From an uncultured Eubacteriales bacterium (GTDB taxonomy: Bacteria > Bacillota > Clostridia > Christensenellales > Borkfalkiaceae), in NCBI GenBank assembly GCA_902797515.1, contig CADBSX010000020.1:1-7016 (forward strand): DNA of 7,016 nucleotides. Direction: 5' to 3'. Below the pieces are notes generated by a model, which saw only the letters and a program-made list of their open reading frames with translations, did not search any database and had not been told where the DNA came from. Both the position numbers and the translations under genes were made by a program. The stretch's first letter is position 1, and every line of letters begins with the position of its first letter. Positions 1 through 7,016 of this stretch are shown here, piece after piece.

Positions 1-860
1 ACGTATATCGTAAGGGCTATCGCCGCCGCAACGCCGAGCGCGTTGTAGAAAAGAATAAGAATAGCGAATATTATCAAAAGACCTATTCCCGCGGCAAGCA
101 TCGCCTTTTCGACGACCGAATCGCCGAGCGTCGCGCTCATCTGCCTCGCCTCTCCTATCGTGAATTTGATATCGAGCGTACCGCTCTTTATTATCGACGA
201 TATCGTGTTTGCGGTCTCGTAATCGCCTATTCCCTCTATCTGCGCCTGCGGACTGTTGATCTCCGAATTTGCCGTCGGGGAAGAAACGAGCCTGTCGCCG
301 AGGTAAATACTCATTTGTTTGTTGTCGCTCTGGCTTATCGTCCTCGTCGCGCTCGCGAACTTCTGCTGTCCCGCGGCGGTGAATTGAAGGACGACTATAG
401 GCTGACTGTCCTTATCGTAGGCGGGATAGGCGTTGGAAATGTCTTTACCGGTAAGGTAAACCGTTCCCGCGGAATCCCTGAATTGAAGTTCGCCCTGATC
501 GCCGATAAGGCTAATGACTTCGTCGGGATCGTCCACGTCGGGTATCTCTACTCTTAAAGAAGTGCCGTCCTGAACGGTTATCGTTGCTTCGGTATAGCCG
601 CTGCTGTCAAGTCTCGTAGTGAGAGTCTTTATTACCGCGTTGAGTTCGTCCTGCGACGGATTTTCCCCGTCGGCAGGCACTAATACGGCATAATATCCCC
701 CCTCCAAGTCTATGCCTTTACTTATAATCCCGAATATCGACTTATAGTCTTTCGTACTGTTCGGCACGGGCCCCGAAACGAAGCACGCAAACGCGAAAAA
801 TGCGATAAGTAAAGCCAATACAACCAAAATTATAACGGATTTGGTCTTGCTCCTGCGCAT
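1..860 (-). CDS. secD: Protein translocase subunit SecD, N-terminal part (3' end cut by window edge)
   Basis: SecD works with SecF as a membrane complex beside SecYEG. It uses the proton motive force to pull secreted proteins off the outer face of the membrane. Reading from ATG at 858-860, 286 codons are visible without a stop. Residues 8-28 form a hydrophobic membrane anchor (TM1). The family motif near the start of the outer P1 region is present as GIDLEGGYYAVLVP (residues 49-62). A P1-type domain follows to about residue 240, then TLGDSVVEKAMLAAGIGL (244-261), typical of the entry into TM2, and a further helix from about 274. The remaining membrane helices, and any fusion to SecF, lie beyond the edge. 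The start is supported by a perfect AGGAGG at 866-871, five bases from the ATG. The gene has its own promoter and sits behind a terminator, so it looks separately transcribed from yajC. The identity is very likely. Confidence 0.95.
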   Translation of the reverse strand, partial: MRRSKTKSVIILVVLALLIAFFAFACFVSGPVPNSTKDYKSIFGIISKGIDLEGGYYAVLVPADGENPSQDELNAVIKTLTTRLDSSGYTEATITVQDGTSLRVEIPDVDDPDEVISLIGDQGELQFRDSAGTVYLTGKDISNAYPAYDKDSQPIVVLQFTAAGQQKFASATRTISQSDNKQMSIYLGDRLVSSPTANSEINSPQAQIEGIGDYETANTISSIIKSGTLDIKFTIGEARQMSATLGDSVVEKAMLAAGIGLLIIFAILILFYNALGVAAAIALTIY

Positions 861-865
861 TATTG

Positions 866-871
866 CCTCCT
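866..871 (-). promoter_or_regulatory. Strong ribosome binding site of secD
   Basis: On the minus strand AGGAGG lies five bases before the secD ATG. It fixes the start at 860 and is far stronger than the sites of the upstream ruv-queA-tgt genes. Confidence 0.85.
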
Positions 872-948
872 GCTGTCAAGCATTTTATCTTGTACCTTTT
901 TACCGTCGTCGGACTTGTCCGGAAAAACGGATATTTATACACTTAATA

Positions 949-978
949 ATTATATAACTAAACGGGGGGATAAGTCAA
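949..978 (-). promoter_or_regulatory. Sigma-A type promoter for secD
   Basis: On the minus strand there is TTGACT (973-978), an 18-base spacer and a perfect TATAAT (949-954). Transcription would begin near 942, giving a leader of about 80 nt before secD. The leader contains a small stem (CGGA/TCCG) and a seven-codon frame ending at the secD start. The position just after the terminator at 1033-1061 supports a real promoter. It is predicted from sequence only. The whole spacer 861-1082 holds this promoter, the leader and the terminator, and no gene that I can support. Confidence 0.65.
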
Positions 979-1032
979 TAATTTTTAACGGTTTTTTGAA
1001 AATTCGGCTTTGATTTTTAATTTTTTTCACGT

Positions 1033-1061
1033 AAAAACGCGCCGCGGCGAGCCGCGGCGCG
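1033..1061 (-). terminator. Intrinsic terminator after the TIGR04086 gene
   Basis: A perfect 11-base inverted repeat (1038-1048 with 1051-1061, core CGCGCCGCGGC) is followed on the minus strand by five T residues (1037-1033). The extreme top of the stem is too tight to pair, so the practical loop is about CTCG. It lies 21 bases past the stop codon of the membrane protein gene and separates it from secD. On the plus strand seven A residues follow the stem, so termination should be effective only for minus-strand transcripts. Confidence 0.85.
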
Positions 1062-1082
1062 AAAAAAACGTCTTTTCGCGTT

Positions 1083-1466
1083 TCAGAACTTTCTTCTCGG
1101 AAGGTTTACGCTGATAACGCCGGAAATAACGCCCATCGCCGCCCCGAACAAAACGTCGATAAGCATAGATAATCCGAAAGACGCTCCGCCCGATATAAGT
1201 CCGAACAAAAGAGAGGACAAAAGCGACGATATTAAACCTATAAGAAGTCCTTTGAGCCAGCCTTTTTCGCCTTTGACGAAGAGGACGGTTCCCGCGAATA
1301 CGGACAGGACTTTGATGAACTGATTGACGGGACGTATCACGCTCTCGCTCATGCCCGTAACGTCGAGCAAAAGCGCGAAAATAAGCACGCACGCGAGAGT
1401 GATAAGCACCGCCGTTATAACGCCCCTTAAAACCTGTTTATATACGTTTCCGAAAATTTTTTCCAT
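1083..1466 (-). CDS. Small four-helix membrane protein, TIGR04086 type
   Basis: The 127-residue product is almost entirely hydrophobic. It has four likely membrane segments at about residues 14-36, 43-65, 70-95 and 99-120, with short basic caps (VKGEKG at 64-69 and PRRKF at the C-terminus). Size, topology and position directly after yajC fit the uncharacterised Firmicute family TIGR04086. The family assignment is from memory and context, not from a diagnostic motif. The biochemical role is unknown. The neighbourhood suggests something linked to the Sec translocase or envelope, which is inference. ATG at 1466 is preferred over an in-frame ATG at 1502 because CGGAGG (1473-1478) sits six bases upstream of it, while the earlier start has no binding site and would add a polar extension. 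The binding site is locked in a hairpin (1473-1499). A strong terminator follows the gene. Confidence 0.78.
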   Translation of the reverse strand: MEKIFGNVYKQVLRGVITAVLITLACVLIFALLLDVTGMSESVIRPVNQFIKVLSVFAGTVLFVKGEKGWLKGLLIGLISSLLSSLLFGLISGGASFGLSMLIDVLFGAAMGVISGVISVNLPRRKF

Positions 1467-1472
1467 AGAAAA

Positions 1473-1499
1473 CCTCCGCACAATAATCTTATGCGGAGG
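1473..1499 (-). promoter_or_regulatory. Hairpin covering the ribosome binding site of the TIGR04086 gene
   Basis: On the minus strand CCTCCGCA (1499-1492), an 11-base loop and TGCGGAGG (1480-1473) form a perfect 8-base-pair stem. The downstream arm contains the GGAGG that must serve the start at 1466, so the folded RNA would hide it. The stem is followed by TTTTCT, so it could also work as a weak terminator or attenuator between yajC and its neighbour. The inverted repeat is directly seen. The regulatory role is inferred. Confidence 0.6.
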
Positions 1500-1519
1500 C
1501 ATTTGCTTTTATTACCGTA

Positions 1520-2023
1520 TTATTCTTTATTTTCGGTCGCGCCTTCCGTTCCGTCGCCGTTCTCCGTTTCGGAAGTTTCCGTTTCAGTCGCGGGCTCTTC
1601 CGCAGGGGCGTCGGCCTCCCCGCCTGTTTCGCCGTTGCCGAAAACGTCGTCGGAAGCGGTGTTTTCGCTTTCCGCGATCGGCGCTTCAAACGTATATATT
1701 GCCTGTTTGTCGAACTTTATGGTGCTTCTGTTTTCGCCCGTTCCCGTTTCGATAACGAAAGTATTAGCCTCGTGGTCTATCTCTACCACAGTTCCGACTA
1801 TACCGCCGATCGTAGTGATCTTGTAACCGGGCTGTATCGCGTCGCGTTTCTTCCTTTCCTCTTCCATCTGTTTGCTTCTCTTTTTATTCGAGTAAAAAGT
1901 ATAAGCGATAAAGAGCACCACTATTACCGCGAGAACGATAATAAGCGGAAGATTGCTCGTCCACGGATTAGTCGTCGTCGTGGTTTGAGCATTTTCACCT
2001 TCGAGTAAATTAAACAAATTCAT
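1520..2023 (-). CDS. yajC: Preprotein translocase accessory subunit YajC with long acidic C-terminal tail
   Basis: YajC is a small single-span membrane protein that associates with SecDF and the SecYEG translocon. Its exact role is still poorly defined. The 167-residue product has a short N-terminus, one membrane helix at about residues 24-45, a basic and acidic linker (NKKRSKQMEEERKKRD, 46-61), and the family core with GYKITTIGGIVGTVVEID (66-83), matching the conserved YajC pattern. Unusually, residues 116-167 form a low-complexity tail rich in E, T, G and A. Family members are usually about 85-120 residues without such a tail. ATG at 2023 was chosen because AGGAG lies at 2032-2036, eight bases upstream. 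An in-frame ATG at 2080 would add an unlikely 19-residue extension and lies inside the predicted promoter. The gene begins 105 bases after tgt and is followed after 53 bases by the TIGR04086 gene. Confidence 0.93.
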   Translation of the reverse strand: MNLFNLLEGENAQTTTTTNPWTSNLPLIIVLAVIVVLFIAYTFYSNKKRSKQMEEERKKRDAIQPGYKITTIGGIVGTVVEIDHEANTFVIETGTGENRSTIKFDKQAIYTFEAPIAESENTASDDVFGNGETGGEADAPAEEPATETETSETENGDGTEGATENKE

Positions 2024-2031
2024 TTTCAAAA

Positions 2032-2036
2032 CTCCT
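2032..2036 (-). promoter_or_regulatory. Ribosome binding site deciding the yajC start
   Basis: The minus strand reads TAGGAG followed by eight bases and ATG. This selects 2023 over the longer in-frame start at 2080, which has no comparable site. Confidence 0.75.
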
Positions 2037-2051
2037 AAATTTCTTATATCT

Positions 2052-2080
2052 ATAATATAATTTTTTTTATTTAAAATCAA
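2052..2080 (-). promoter_or_regulatory. Sigma-A type promoter for yajC and the TIGR04086 gene
   Basis: On the minus strand TTGATT (2075-2080), a 17-base A-rich spacer and TATTAT (2052-2057) are well placed. Transcription would begin near 2045, with a leader of about 22 nt. No clear terminator lies between tgt and this site, so yajC may also receive read-through from the upstream operon. The region is very AT-rich, which makes chance matches easier. Confidence 0.5.
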
Positions 2081-2128
2081 TCGTTTTGCGGTTATTTGTT
2101 GAAAATTTTGTCATTTTTCACAGAACAC

Positions 2129-3250
<1,122 letters not shown>

Positions 3251-3274
3251 TCAAATGAAAAATACAGGCGAAGT

Positions 3275-4297
3275 CTATAAAATAAGACAAGCGTCGCCGA
3301 AAGAAAAAAATCTGTATCTCTCTTTTACCGCCGTATCGTACAGTTCAAGTATTTTTTCCCTCGTCGCGAACGCGGATACGAGCATAATAAGAGTGCTTTC
3401 GGGAAGATGAAAGTTGGTTATAAGCGCGTCAACGCATCTGAACTTGTACGGCGGATAAATAAATATCGAAGTATCGCCCGACTGCGCCTTTACGAGTCCG
3501 TTTTCGTCGGCGACCGTTTCAAGCGTTCTCACGCTCGTAGTGCCTACGGCTATAACTCTTCTGCCCTCTCTTTTCGCCGCGTTTATCTTTTCGGCGTTCT
3601 GCCTGTCGATGGAATAATACTCGGTGTGCATTTTATGCTCTTCGAGGTTCTCCGATTTTACCGGTCTGAAAGTTCCGAGCCCGACGTTGAGATTGACTTC
3701 CGCGAACTCGACGCCTTTTTCTTTCAGTTTCGCGATAAGATTTTCGGTAAAGTGCAATCCCGCGGTCGGCGCGGCTGCCGAACCTTCTTTTTTGCAATAG
3801 ACGGTCTGATACCTGTCCTTGTCAGTCAGTTTTTCGTGAATATACGGCGGAAGGGGCATTTCCCCGACTTTCGATAAAATATCCTCGAAAACTCCGTCGA
3901 AAATAAATTTTACTATCCGTCCGCCGTCGTCCGTCCTCGAAATTATTTCGCAGGAAAGTTCGTCGTTTATTTTGAGAACGGTCCCTTCTCTGCACTTTTT
4001 CCCGGGCTTTACGAGAGTTTCCCACCTCGCGATGTCGAGCCTTTTCAAAAGCAGTATCTCCGCTTTCCCGCCGTGCGCCGTTTCGGCGTATATCCTCGCG
4101 GGATAAACCTTCGTCGTGTTTATGACGAGAAGATCGCCTTTTTTAAGTATATCCGCAATATCGCGGAATATCTTATGCGAGACCTCGCCCGTCTTTCTGT
4201 CGTAAACCAAGAGCCGCGAAGAATCTCTCGGCTCTATCGGCGTCTGCGCGATAAGTTCTTTCGGCAGATCGTAATAAAAATCACTCGTTTTAAGCAT
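3275..4297 (-). CDS. queA: S-adenosylmethionine:tRNA ribosyltransferase-isomerase
   Basis: QueA transfers and rearranges the ribosyl group of S-adenosylmethionine onto preQ1 in tRNA, making epoxyqueuosine. This is the step after Tgt. The 340-residue protein is full length. Family blocks in order are [16 protein letters not shown] (17-32), [16 protein letters not shown] (54-69), GEMPLPPYI (145-153), [20 protein letters not shown] (162-181), [11 protein letters not shown] (203-213), [10 protein letters not shown] (219-228), [11 protein letters not shown] (250-260), and IFIYPPYKF (278-286) running into [12 protein letters not shown] (292-303). The C-terminus [14 protein letters not shown] (327-340) is typical. 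Two positions differ from what I remember of the family: N204 where His is usual (LHVG), and T61 where many members have Asp (NDT). The ATG is one base after the ruvB stop and has no clear ribosome binding site, suggesting translational coupling. No preQ1 riboswitch is seen nearby. The final step enzyme, QueG or QueH, is not in the window. Confidence 0.98.
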   Translation of the reverse strand: MLKTSDFYYDLPKELIAQTPIEPRDSSRLLVYDRKTGEVSHKIFRDIADILKKGDLLVINTTKVYPARIYAETAHGGKAEILLLKRLDIARWETLVKPGKKCREGTVLKINDELSCEIISRTDDGGRIVKFIFDGVFEDILSKVGEMPLPPYIHEKLTDKDRYQTVYCKKEGSAAAPTAGLHFTENLIAKLKEKGVEFAEVNLNVGLGTFRPVKSENLEEHKMHTEYYSIDRQNAEKINAAKREGRRVIAVGTTSVRTLETVADENGLVKAQSGDTSIFIYPPYKFRCVDALITNFHLPESTLIMLVSAFATREKILELYDTAVKERYRFFSFGDACLIL

Positions 4298-4298
4298 A

Positions 4299-5336
4299 TT
4301 ATTCGTCGAACAAAGTAAGTTGGTTCTTCACTTTTGCAGGGATCGGTCTGCCGAGATGCTCGTACGCCTTAGGCATCGCGACTCTTCCCCTCGGACTTCT
4401 CGAAATAAAACCGAGTTGCAAAAGATACGGCTCGTACATTTCCTCTATCGTGTTGCTGTCCTCGTTCACGGTCGCCGCAAGCGTTTCGAGCCCGACGGGC
4501 CCGCCGCCGAATTTGTCCATAAGCGAATTCAAAAGCCGCAAATCTATATTATCGAGACCGAGATCGTCTATCTCCAACCTGTCGAGGGCGTGTTTCGCGT
4601 CCGATAAAGTAATTTCGTCGTGTTTCATTACCGCCGAAAAATCCCTTACTCTTCGGAGCAATCTGTTCGCGATCCTCGGCGTGCCGCGGCTTCTTTTAGC
4701 CACTTCTTCCGACGCGTCGTAAGCTATTCTGTTCCCGAGCGTATCAGCGGAACGCCTGACTATTTCCGCAAGTTCCGCGACCGAATACATTTCGAGCCTG
4801 CAAATAACGCCGAATCTGTCGCGGAGGGGGGAAGAAAGTCTGCCCGCTCTCGTCGTCGCGCCGACGAGCGTGAATTTCTTCAAAGGTATCTGCACCGACC
4901 TCGCCGACGGACCTTTTCCGATAATGAAATCGAGCGAAAAATCTTCCATCGCGGGATATAATATCTCTTCCACGTTGTGGTTGAGCCTGTGTATCTCGTC
5001 GATAAAAAGCACGTCGCCCTCGTTCAAATTCGTGAGTATCGCCGCGAGATCCCCCGATTTTTCTATCGAAGGACCGGACGTCACCTTTATCTGTACGCCC
5101 ATTTCCGCCGCGATTATGTGCGCGAGCGTGGTTTTACCGAGCCCGGGAGGCCCGTAAAGAAGAACGTGGTCGAGCGGTTCTCCGCGAAGTTTTGCCGCTT
5201 CCATAAAAACGGATAAATTCGTCTTGACCTTGTCCTGTCCGACGTATCCTTCCATCGACTTCGGGCGAAGAATGTTCTCGACTTCGTCGTATTCGGTTTT
5301 CGTGCTTACGATCAAGCTCTCTTCTTCATCGAACAT
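4299..5336 (-). CDS. ruvB: Holliday junction branch migration ATPase RuvB
   Basis: RuvB forms hexameric AAA+ rings on the arms of a RuvA-bound Holliday junction and pumps DNA through by ATP hydrolysis. The 345-residue protein has the expected order: an N-terminal segment with [15 protein letters not shown], Walker A GPPGLGKT (62-69), Walker B LFIDEIH (110-116), sensor 1 in VGATTRAG (158-165), the arginine finger region SPLRDRF (169-175, R174), sensor 2 in [15 protein letters not shown] (218-232), and the C-terminal winged helix with [12 protein letters not shown] (276-287) and the family ending [16 protein letters not shown] (314-329). All key residues are present, so it should be active. It starts 17 bases after ruvA with only a weak AGGT ten bases or so before the ATG. 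It ends one base before queA. Confidence 0.99.
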   Translation of the reverse strand: MFDEEESLIVSTKTEYDEVENILRPKSMEGYVGQDKVKTNLSVFMEAAKLRGEPLDHVLLYGPPGLGKTTLAHIIAAEMGVQIKVTSGPSIEKSGDLAAILTNLNEGDVLFIDEIHRLNHNVEEILYPAMEDFSLDFIIGKGPSARSVQIPLKKFTLVGATTRAGRLSSPLRDRFGVICRLEMYSVAELAEIVRRSADTLGNRIAYDASEEVAKRSRGTPRIANRLLRRVRDFSAVMKHDEITLSDAKHALDRLEIDDLGLDNIDLRLLNSLMDKFGGGPVGLETLAATVNEDSNTIEEMYEPYLLQLGFISRSPRGRVAMPKAYEHLGRPIPAKVKNQLTLFDE

Positions 5337-5353
5337 AGTATTCTTACCTGAAA

Positions 5354-5947
5354 TTATCTATTCAAAGACCTCAAAGACGACGCGATGACTTCCTCTATCG
5401 TTTTCGCTCCCGCCTCTCTCGCCGCTTTTACGGCGTTCTTGCTTTCGGTACTCGTAAATCCGAGCCCTGTGAGCGCGATGACCGCGTCTTCGTCCTCCTT
5501 CGACACGGGAACGTTGATTTCAGGACCGGTAAGCACGGATATAACGTCTTTTTCTACGTTTTCGCGAAGTTCCAAAATTATCCTCTCGGCGGTCTTTTTG
5601 CCGAGCCCTTTTATCTTTGAAAGCGTTTTGACGTCCGCCGTCGCGATAGTGGTCGCAAGATCGTTTATATTCATTCCGGAAAGTACGGCAATGCCTATTT
5701 TCGGACCTACGCCCGACACCGTTATAAGTTTCAGAAACATACTCTTTTCCGCTTTGGTGTCGAAACCGTAAAGCGAAACGCCGTCCTCTTTTACTTGAAA
5801 ATACGTATAAACTCCGCCCTCTTTCTGCGCCGAAAGCCTTAAAAGCGCCTGCGCGGAACAGAGTATCTCGTAACCTATACCGTTATTTTCGAGGACTACT
5901 CCGCCCTCGAATTCGTCTATTACTTTTCCCTTTATGTACGCTATCAT
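5354..5947 (-). CDS. ruvA: Holliday junction DNA-binding protein RuvA
   Basis: RuvA tetramers bind the four-way junction, hold it square, and load RuvB. The 197-residue length is standard. The N-terminal OB-fold domain covers about 1-64 ([10 protein letters not shown] start, [13 protein letters not shown] at 59-71). Two helix-hairpin-helix motifs follow, at about 73-91 ([18 protein letters not shown]) and 108-128 ([19 protein letters not shown]). After an acidic linker, the C-terminal RuvB-contacting domain spans about 152-197, with [12 protein letters not shown] typical of it. The ATG at 5947 overlaps the ruvC TGA in an ATGA arrangement, which favours translational coupling. An AAGGAG lies at 5963-5968, but 15 bases from the start, longer than optimal. 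Confidence 0.98.
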   Translation of the reverse strand: MIAYIKGKVIDEFEGGVVLENNGIGYEILCSAQALLRLSAQKEGGVYTYFQVKEDGVSLYGFDTKAEKSMFLKLITVSGVGPKIGIAVLSGMNINDLATTIATADVKTLSKIKGLGKKTAERIILELRENVEKDVISVLTGPEINVPVSKEDEDAVIALTGLGFTSTESKNAVKAAREAGAKTIEEVIASSLRSLNR

Positions 5948-6438
5948 TTTATTCCGAAAGGACTCCTTAATCTGTTCGTCTGACTGTGCGTTAAAGCGAC
6001 CGCGAGCGCGTCCGCCGCGTCGTCCGGACGGGGAACTTTATCGAGCCGCAGAAAGGTCTTTACCATAGCCTGTATCTGATGCTTGTCCGCCCTGCCGTAA
6101 CCCGTAAGCGCCTGCTTTATTTGCAACGGCGTATATTCGTAAAGCCTGCCGCACGCCTTTACGCAAGTGAGAAGAATAACGCCCCTCGCCTGCGCGACGT
6201 TAATGCCCGTCGTTATGTTGGTATTGAAAAACAATTCTTCCAGAGCGATCTCGTCCGGCTTGAATTTGTCAACGAGTTGATTTACGCCTTTTTCGAGAAG
6301 GGCGAGCCTTACGGGAAGGCTCTCGTCTTTCGGAGTAAGGACCGCGCCGTAATCTATCACCGCGGCTTGTCCTCTTTCGCTTTTTATCACTCCCCATCCC
6401 ATCGTGGCGAGCCCTGGATCTATACCGAGAATTATCAT
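5944..6438 (-). CDS. ruvC: Holliday junction resolvase RuvC
   Basis: RuvC is a dimeric endonuclease that cuts Holliday junctions symmetrically, finishing recombination after RuvAB migration. The 164-residue protein has an RNase H-like fold signature with the four acidic metal ligands in place: D7 (LGIDPG), E67 (IALEELFF), D140 and D143 (PDDAADALAVALTH). The block NTNITTGINVAQARGVI (72-88) and the basic YTPLQIKQALTGYGRADKHQ (102-121) are also typical. It is the first gene of the ruvCAB-queA-tgt run, with a promoter about 30 bases upstream. The ATG at 6438 gives the canonical N-terminus directly before GIDPG, but only a poor Shine-Dalgarno match (GAAG) precedes it. Its stop overlaps the ruvA start. 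Confidence 0.98.
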   Translation of the reverse strand: MIILGIDPGLATMGWGVIKSERGQAAVIDYGAVLTPKDESLPVRLALLEKGVNQLVDKFKPDEIALEELFFNTNITTGINVAQARGVILLTCVKACGRLYEYTPLQIKQALTGYGRADKHQIQAMVKTFLRLDKVPRPDDAADALAVALTHSQTNRLRSPFGIK

Positions 6439-6467
6439 CGTTTCGTCGCTTCGATTTTAATATAAAT

Positions 6468-6496
6468 ATAATAATATATTTAACGGAAATAGTCAA
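6468..6496 (-). promoter_or_regulatory. Sigma-A type promoter for the ruvCAB-queA-tgt operon
   Basis: On the minus strand TTGACT (6491-6496), a 17-base spacer and TATTAT (6468-6473) sit directly after the terminator of the preceding protease gene. The predicted start of transcription is near 6461, leaving a leader of about 22 nt before ruvC. No LexA/SOS box with the Firmicute pattern CGAAC-N4-GTTCG was seen over this promoter. Confidence 0.65.
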
Positions 6497-6515
6497 GTAA
6501 ACTTTGACCGAATAG

Positions 6516-6557
6516 AAAAAAACGCGGTTTTGCCTTTTCAAAAGCAAAACCGCGTTT
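6516..6557 (-). terminator. Intrinsic terminator of the HtrA-like protease gene
   Basis: A perfect 14-base stem (6520-6533 with 6544-6557) flanks a 10-base loop, itself able to extend pairing through TTTT/AAAA. On the minus strand the GC-rich base of the stem runs into seven T residues (6522-6516). It starts 11 bases after the stop codon. This separates the protease transcript from the ruv operon. Confidence 0.92.
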
Positions 6558-6568
6558 AATATCGCGCG

Positions 6569-7016
6569 TCAGTTGACGTACTGCATTATTTCAAACGATA
6601 TATTTTTATATTCTATATCTCCGGCGGAATTCACCACTCTGCCGTAAGTCAGTTCGACTTTATCTCCGACTTTATATACGCCGAGTAGATAATCCTGCAA
6701 TTTCGTTAGATTTTGCGAGGCGACCGACAGATTTGCCGTTCCGTCAAGCGTAAGCGTTTCTTCGCTCGCTATCTTTACGGAAGTGATGATATCGTTCTCG
6801 CAAAGTCCCGCCTTATAGAAAGTACCGTACTCGTCAAGGCTGTCTATACAGACGTAATAAGTGTTGTATCCGAACATGCTTTGCGACCTCGTGTATTTCA
6901 CCGCGGGTTCAACGCCGAAATCGTAGTCGCCTTCGACGTAACCTTTATCGAGAAGTTGAGTTATTATCGCCGTAACCGTATTCGCGGGGATAGCGAAACT
7001 CAAGCCTTGCGCGGTC
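6569..7016 (-). CDS. HtrA/DegP-like serine protease with PDZ domain, C-terminal part (5' end cut by window edge)
   Basis: Only the last 148 codons are visible, and the frame is open to the right edge. The first residues, TAQGLSFAIPANTV, match the end of the trypsin-like domain of HtrA proteases (usual form GIGFAIP.N.V). A PDZ domain follows: YYVCIDSLDEYGTFYKAGL then CENDIITSVKIASEE, a region of short helices with LQDYLLGVYKVGDKVELTYG, and a final beta strand NISFEIMQYVN ending at TGA. HtrA enzymes are membrane-anchored or exported proteases and chaperones that degrade damaged proteins outside the cytoplasm. The PDZ domain binds substrate C-termini. The catalytic triad, any anchor and the start lie outside the window, so activity and the precise family member (HtrA, DegP, DegQ) cannot be judged. 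A strong terminator follows, so this gene is not part of the ruv operon. Confidence 0.88.
   Translation of the reverse strand, partial: TAQGLSFAIPANTVTAIITQLLDKGYVEGDYDFGVEPAVKYTRSQSMFGYNTYYVCIDSLDEYGTFYKAGLCENDIITSVKIASEETLTLDGTANLSVASQNLTKLQDYLLGVYKVGDKVELTYGRVVNSAGDIEYKNISFEIMQYVN

Noticed and set aside
742..942. A 66-codon minus-strand frame starting with GTG at the predicted secD transcription start
   Set aside because: Most of it is the secD gene read in another frame. It has no ribosome binding site, and its composition does not resemble a protein family. The coincidence with the predicted start of transcription is probably chance.
1027..1392. A 121-codon Arg-rich minus-strand frame across the TIGR04086 gene and terminator
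   Set aside because: It is a shifted-frame reading of the membrane protein gene and runs through the terminator hairpin. Its Arg-rich, low-information sequence is typical of shadow frames.
1467..1502. Earlier in-frame ATG (1502) for the TIGR04086 protein
   Set aside because: It would add a polar 12-residue stretch before the first helix, has no Shine-Dalgarno site, and would make the strong CGGAGG at 1473-1478 purposeless.
2101..2128. Possible terminator after tgt
   Set aside because: Only a five-base AT-only pairing (GAAAA with TTTTC) with a long loop is present and no T-run follows, so I do not call a terminator.
4298..4320. Possible preQ1 riboswitch upstream of queA
   Set aside because: queA starts one base after the ruvB stop, leaving no leader in which an aptamer could fold. 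None is seen before ruvC either.
6269..6547. A 92-codon minus-strand frame over the ruvC start
   Set aside because: It begins inside the terminator of the protease gene and crosses the ruvC promoter. The overlapping part is ruvC in another frame, giving an Arg/Lys-rich string.

Overview
This window is a conserved housekeeping block, with every supported gene on the minus strand. The transcription order, read right to left, is: end of an HtrA-like protease, ruvC, ruvA, ruvB, queA, tgt, yajC, a small polytopic membrane protein of the TIGR04086 type, and the first part of secD. The order ruvCAB-queA-tgt-yajC-(TIGR04086)-secD is characteristic of Firmicutes, especially Clostridia. Codon use rich in TCG/GCG/CGC/ACG inside genes, combined with very AT-rich spacers, suggests an uncultured gut-type clostridium of moderate GC. 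That taxonomic placement is inference only.

Layout. At the right edge (6569-7016) the last 148 codons of a trypsin-like serine protease with a PDZ domain end at a strong intrinsic terminator (6516-6557). A good sigma-A type promoter (6468-6496) follows and should drive ruvC-ruvA-ruvB-queA-tgt. These five genes are tightly packed: ruvC and ruvA overlap by 4 bases, ruvB and queA are 1 base apart, and the other gaps are 17 and 27 bases. A second promoter (2052-2080) precedes yajC. YajC and the TIGR04086 protein are 53 bases apart, with a hairpin that buries the ribosome binding site of the second gene. A strong GC-rich hairpin terminator (1033-1061) closes that unit. A third promoter (949-978) starts the secD transcript, which has a leader of about 80 nt. 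SecD runs off the left edge after 286 codons.

Functionally there are three modules. RuvA, RuvB and RuvC migrate and cut Holliday junctions. Tgt and QueA perform two successive steps of queuosine modification of tRNA wobble G34. YajC and SecD are accessory parts of the Sec protein translocase, presumably with the TIGR04086 protein as an uncharacterised membrane neighbour. The HtrA-like protease would act on misfolded exported proteins.

I found no mobile element, CRISPR, RNA gene, riboswitch or evidence of an undescribed system. No stretch over 300 bases lacks a gene. The observations worth a second look are regulatory or are small protein oddities: the RBS-sequestering hairpin, weak Shine-Dalgarno sites across the ruv-queA-tgt genes, a long acidic tail on YajC, a mini-ORF overlapping the secD start, and the absence of the SCIFF peptide cassette from the spacer where many clostridia carry it.
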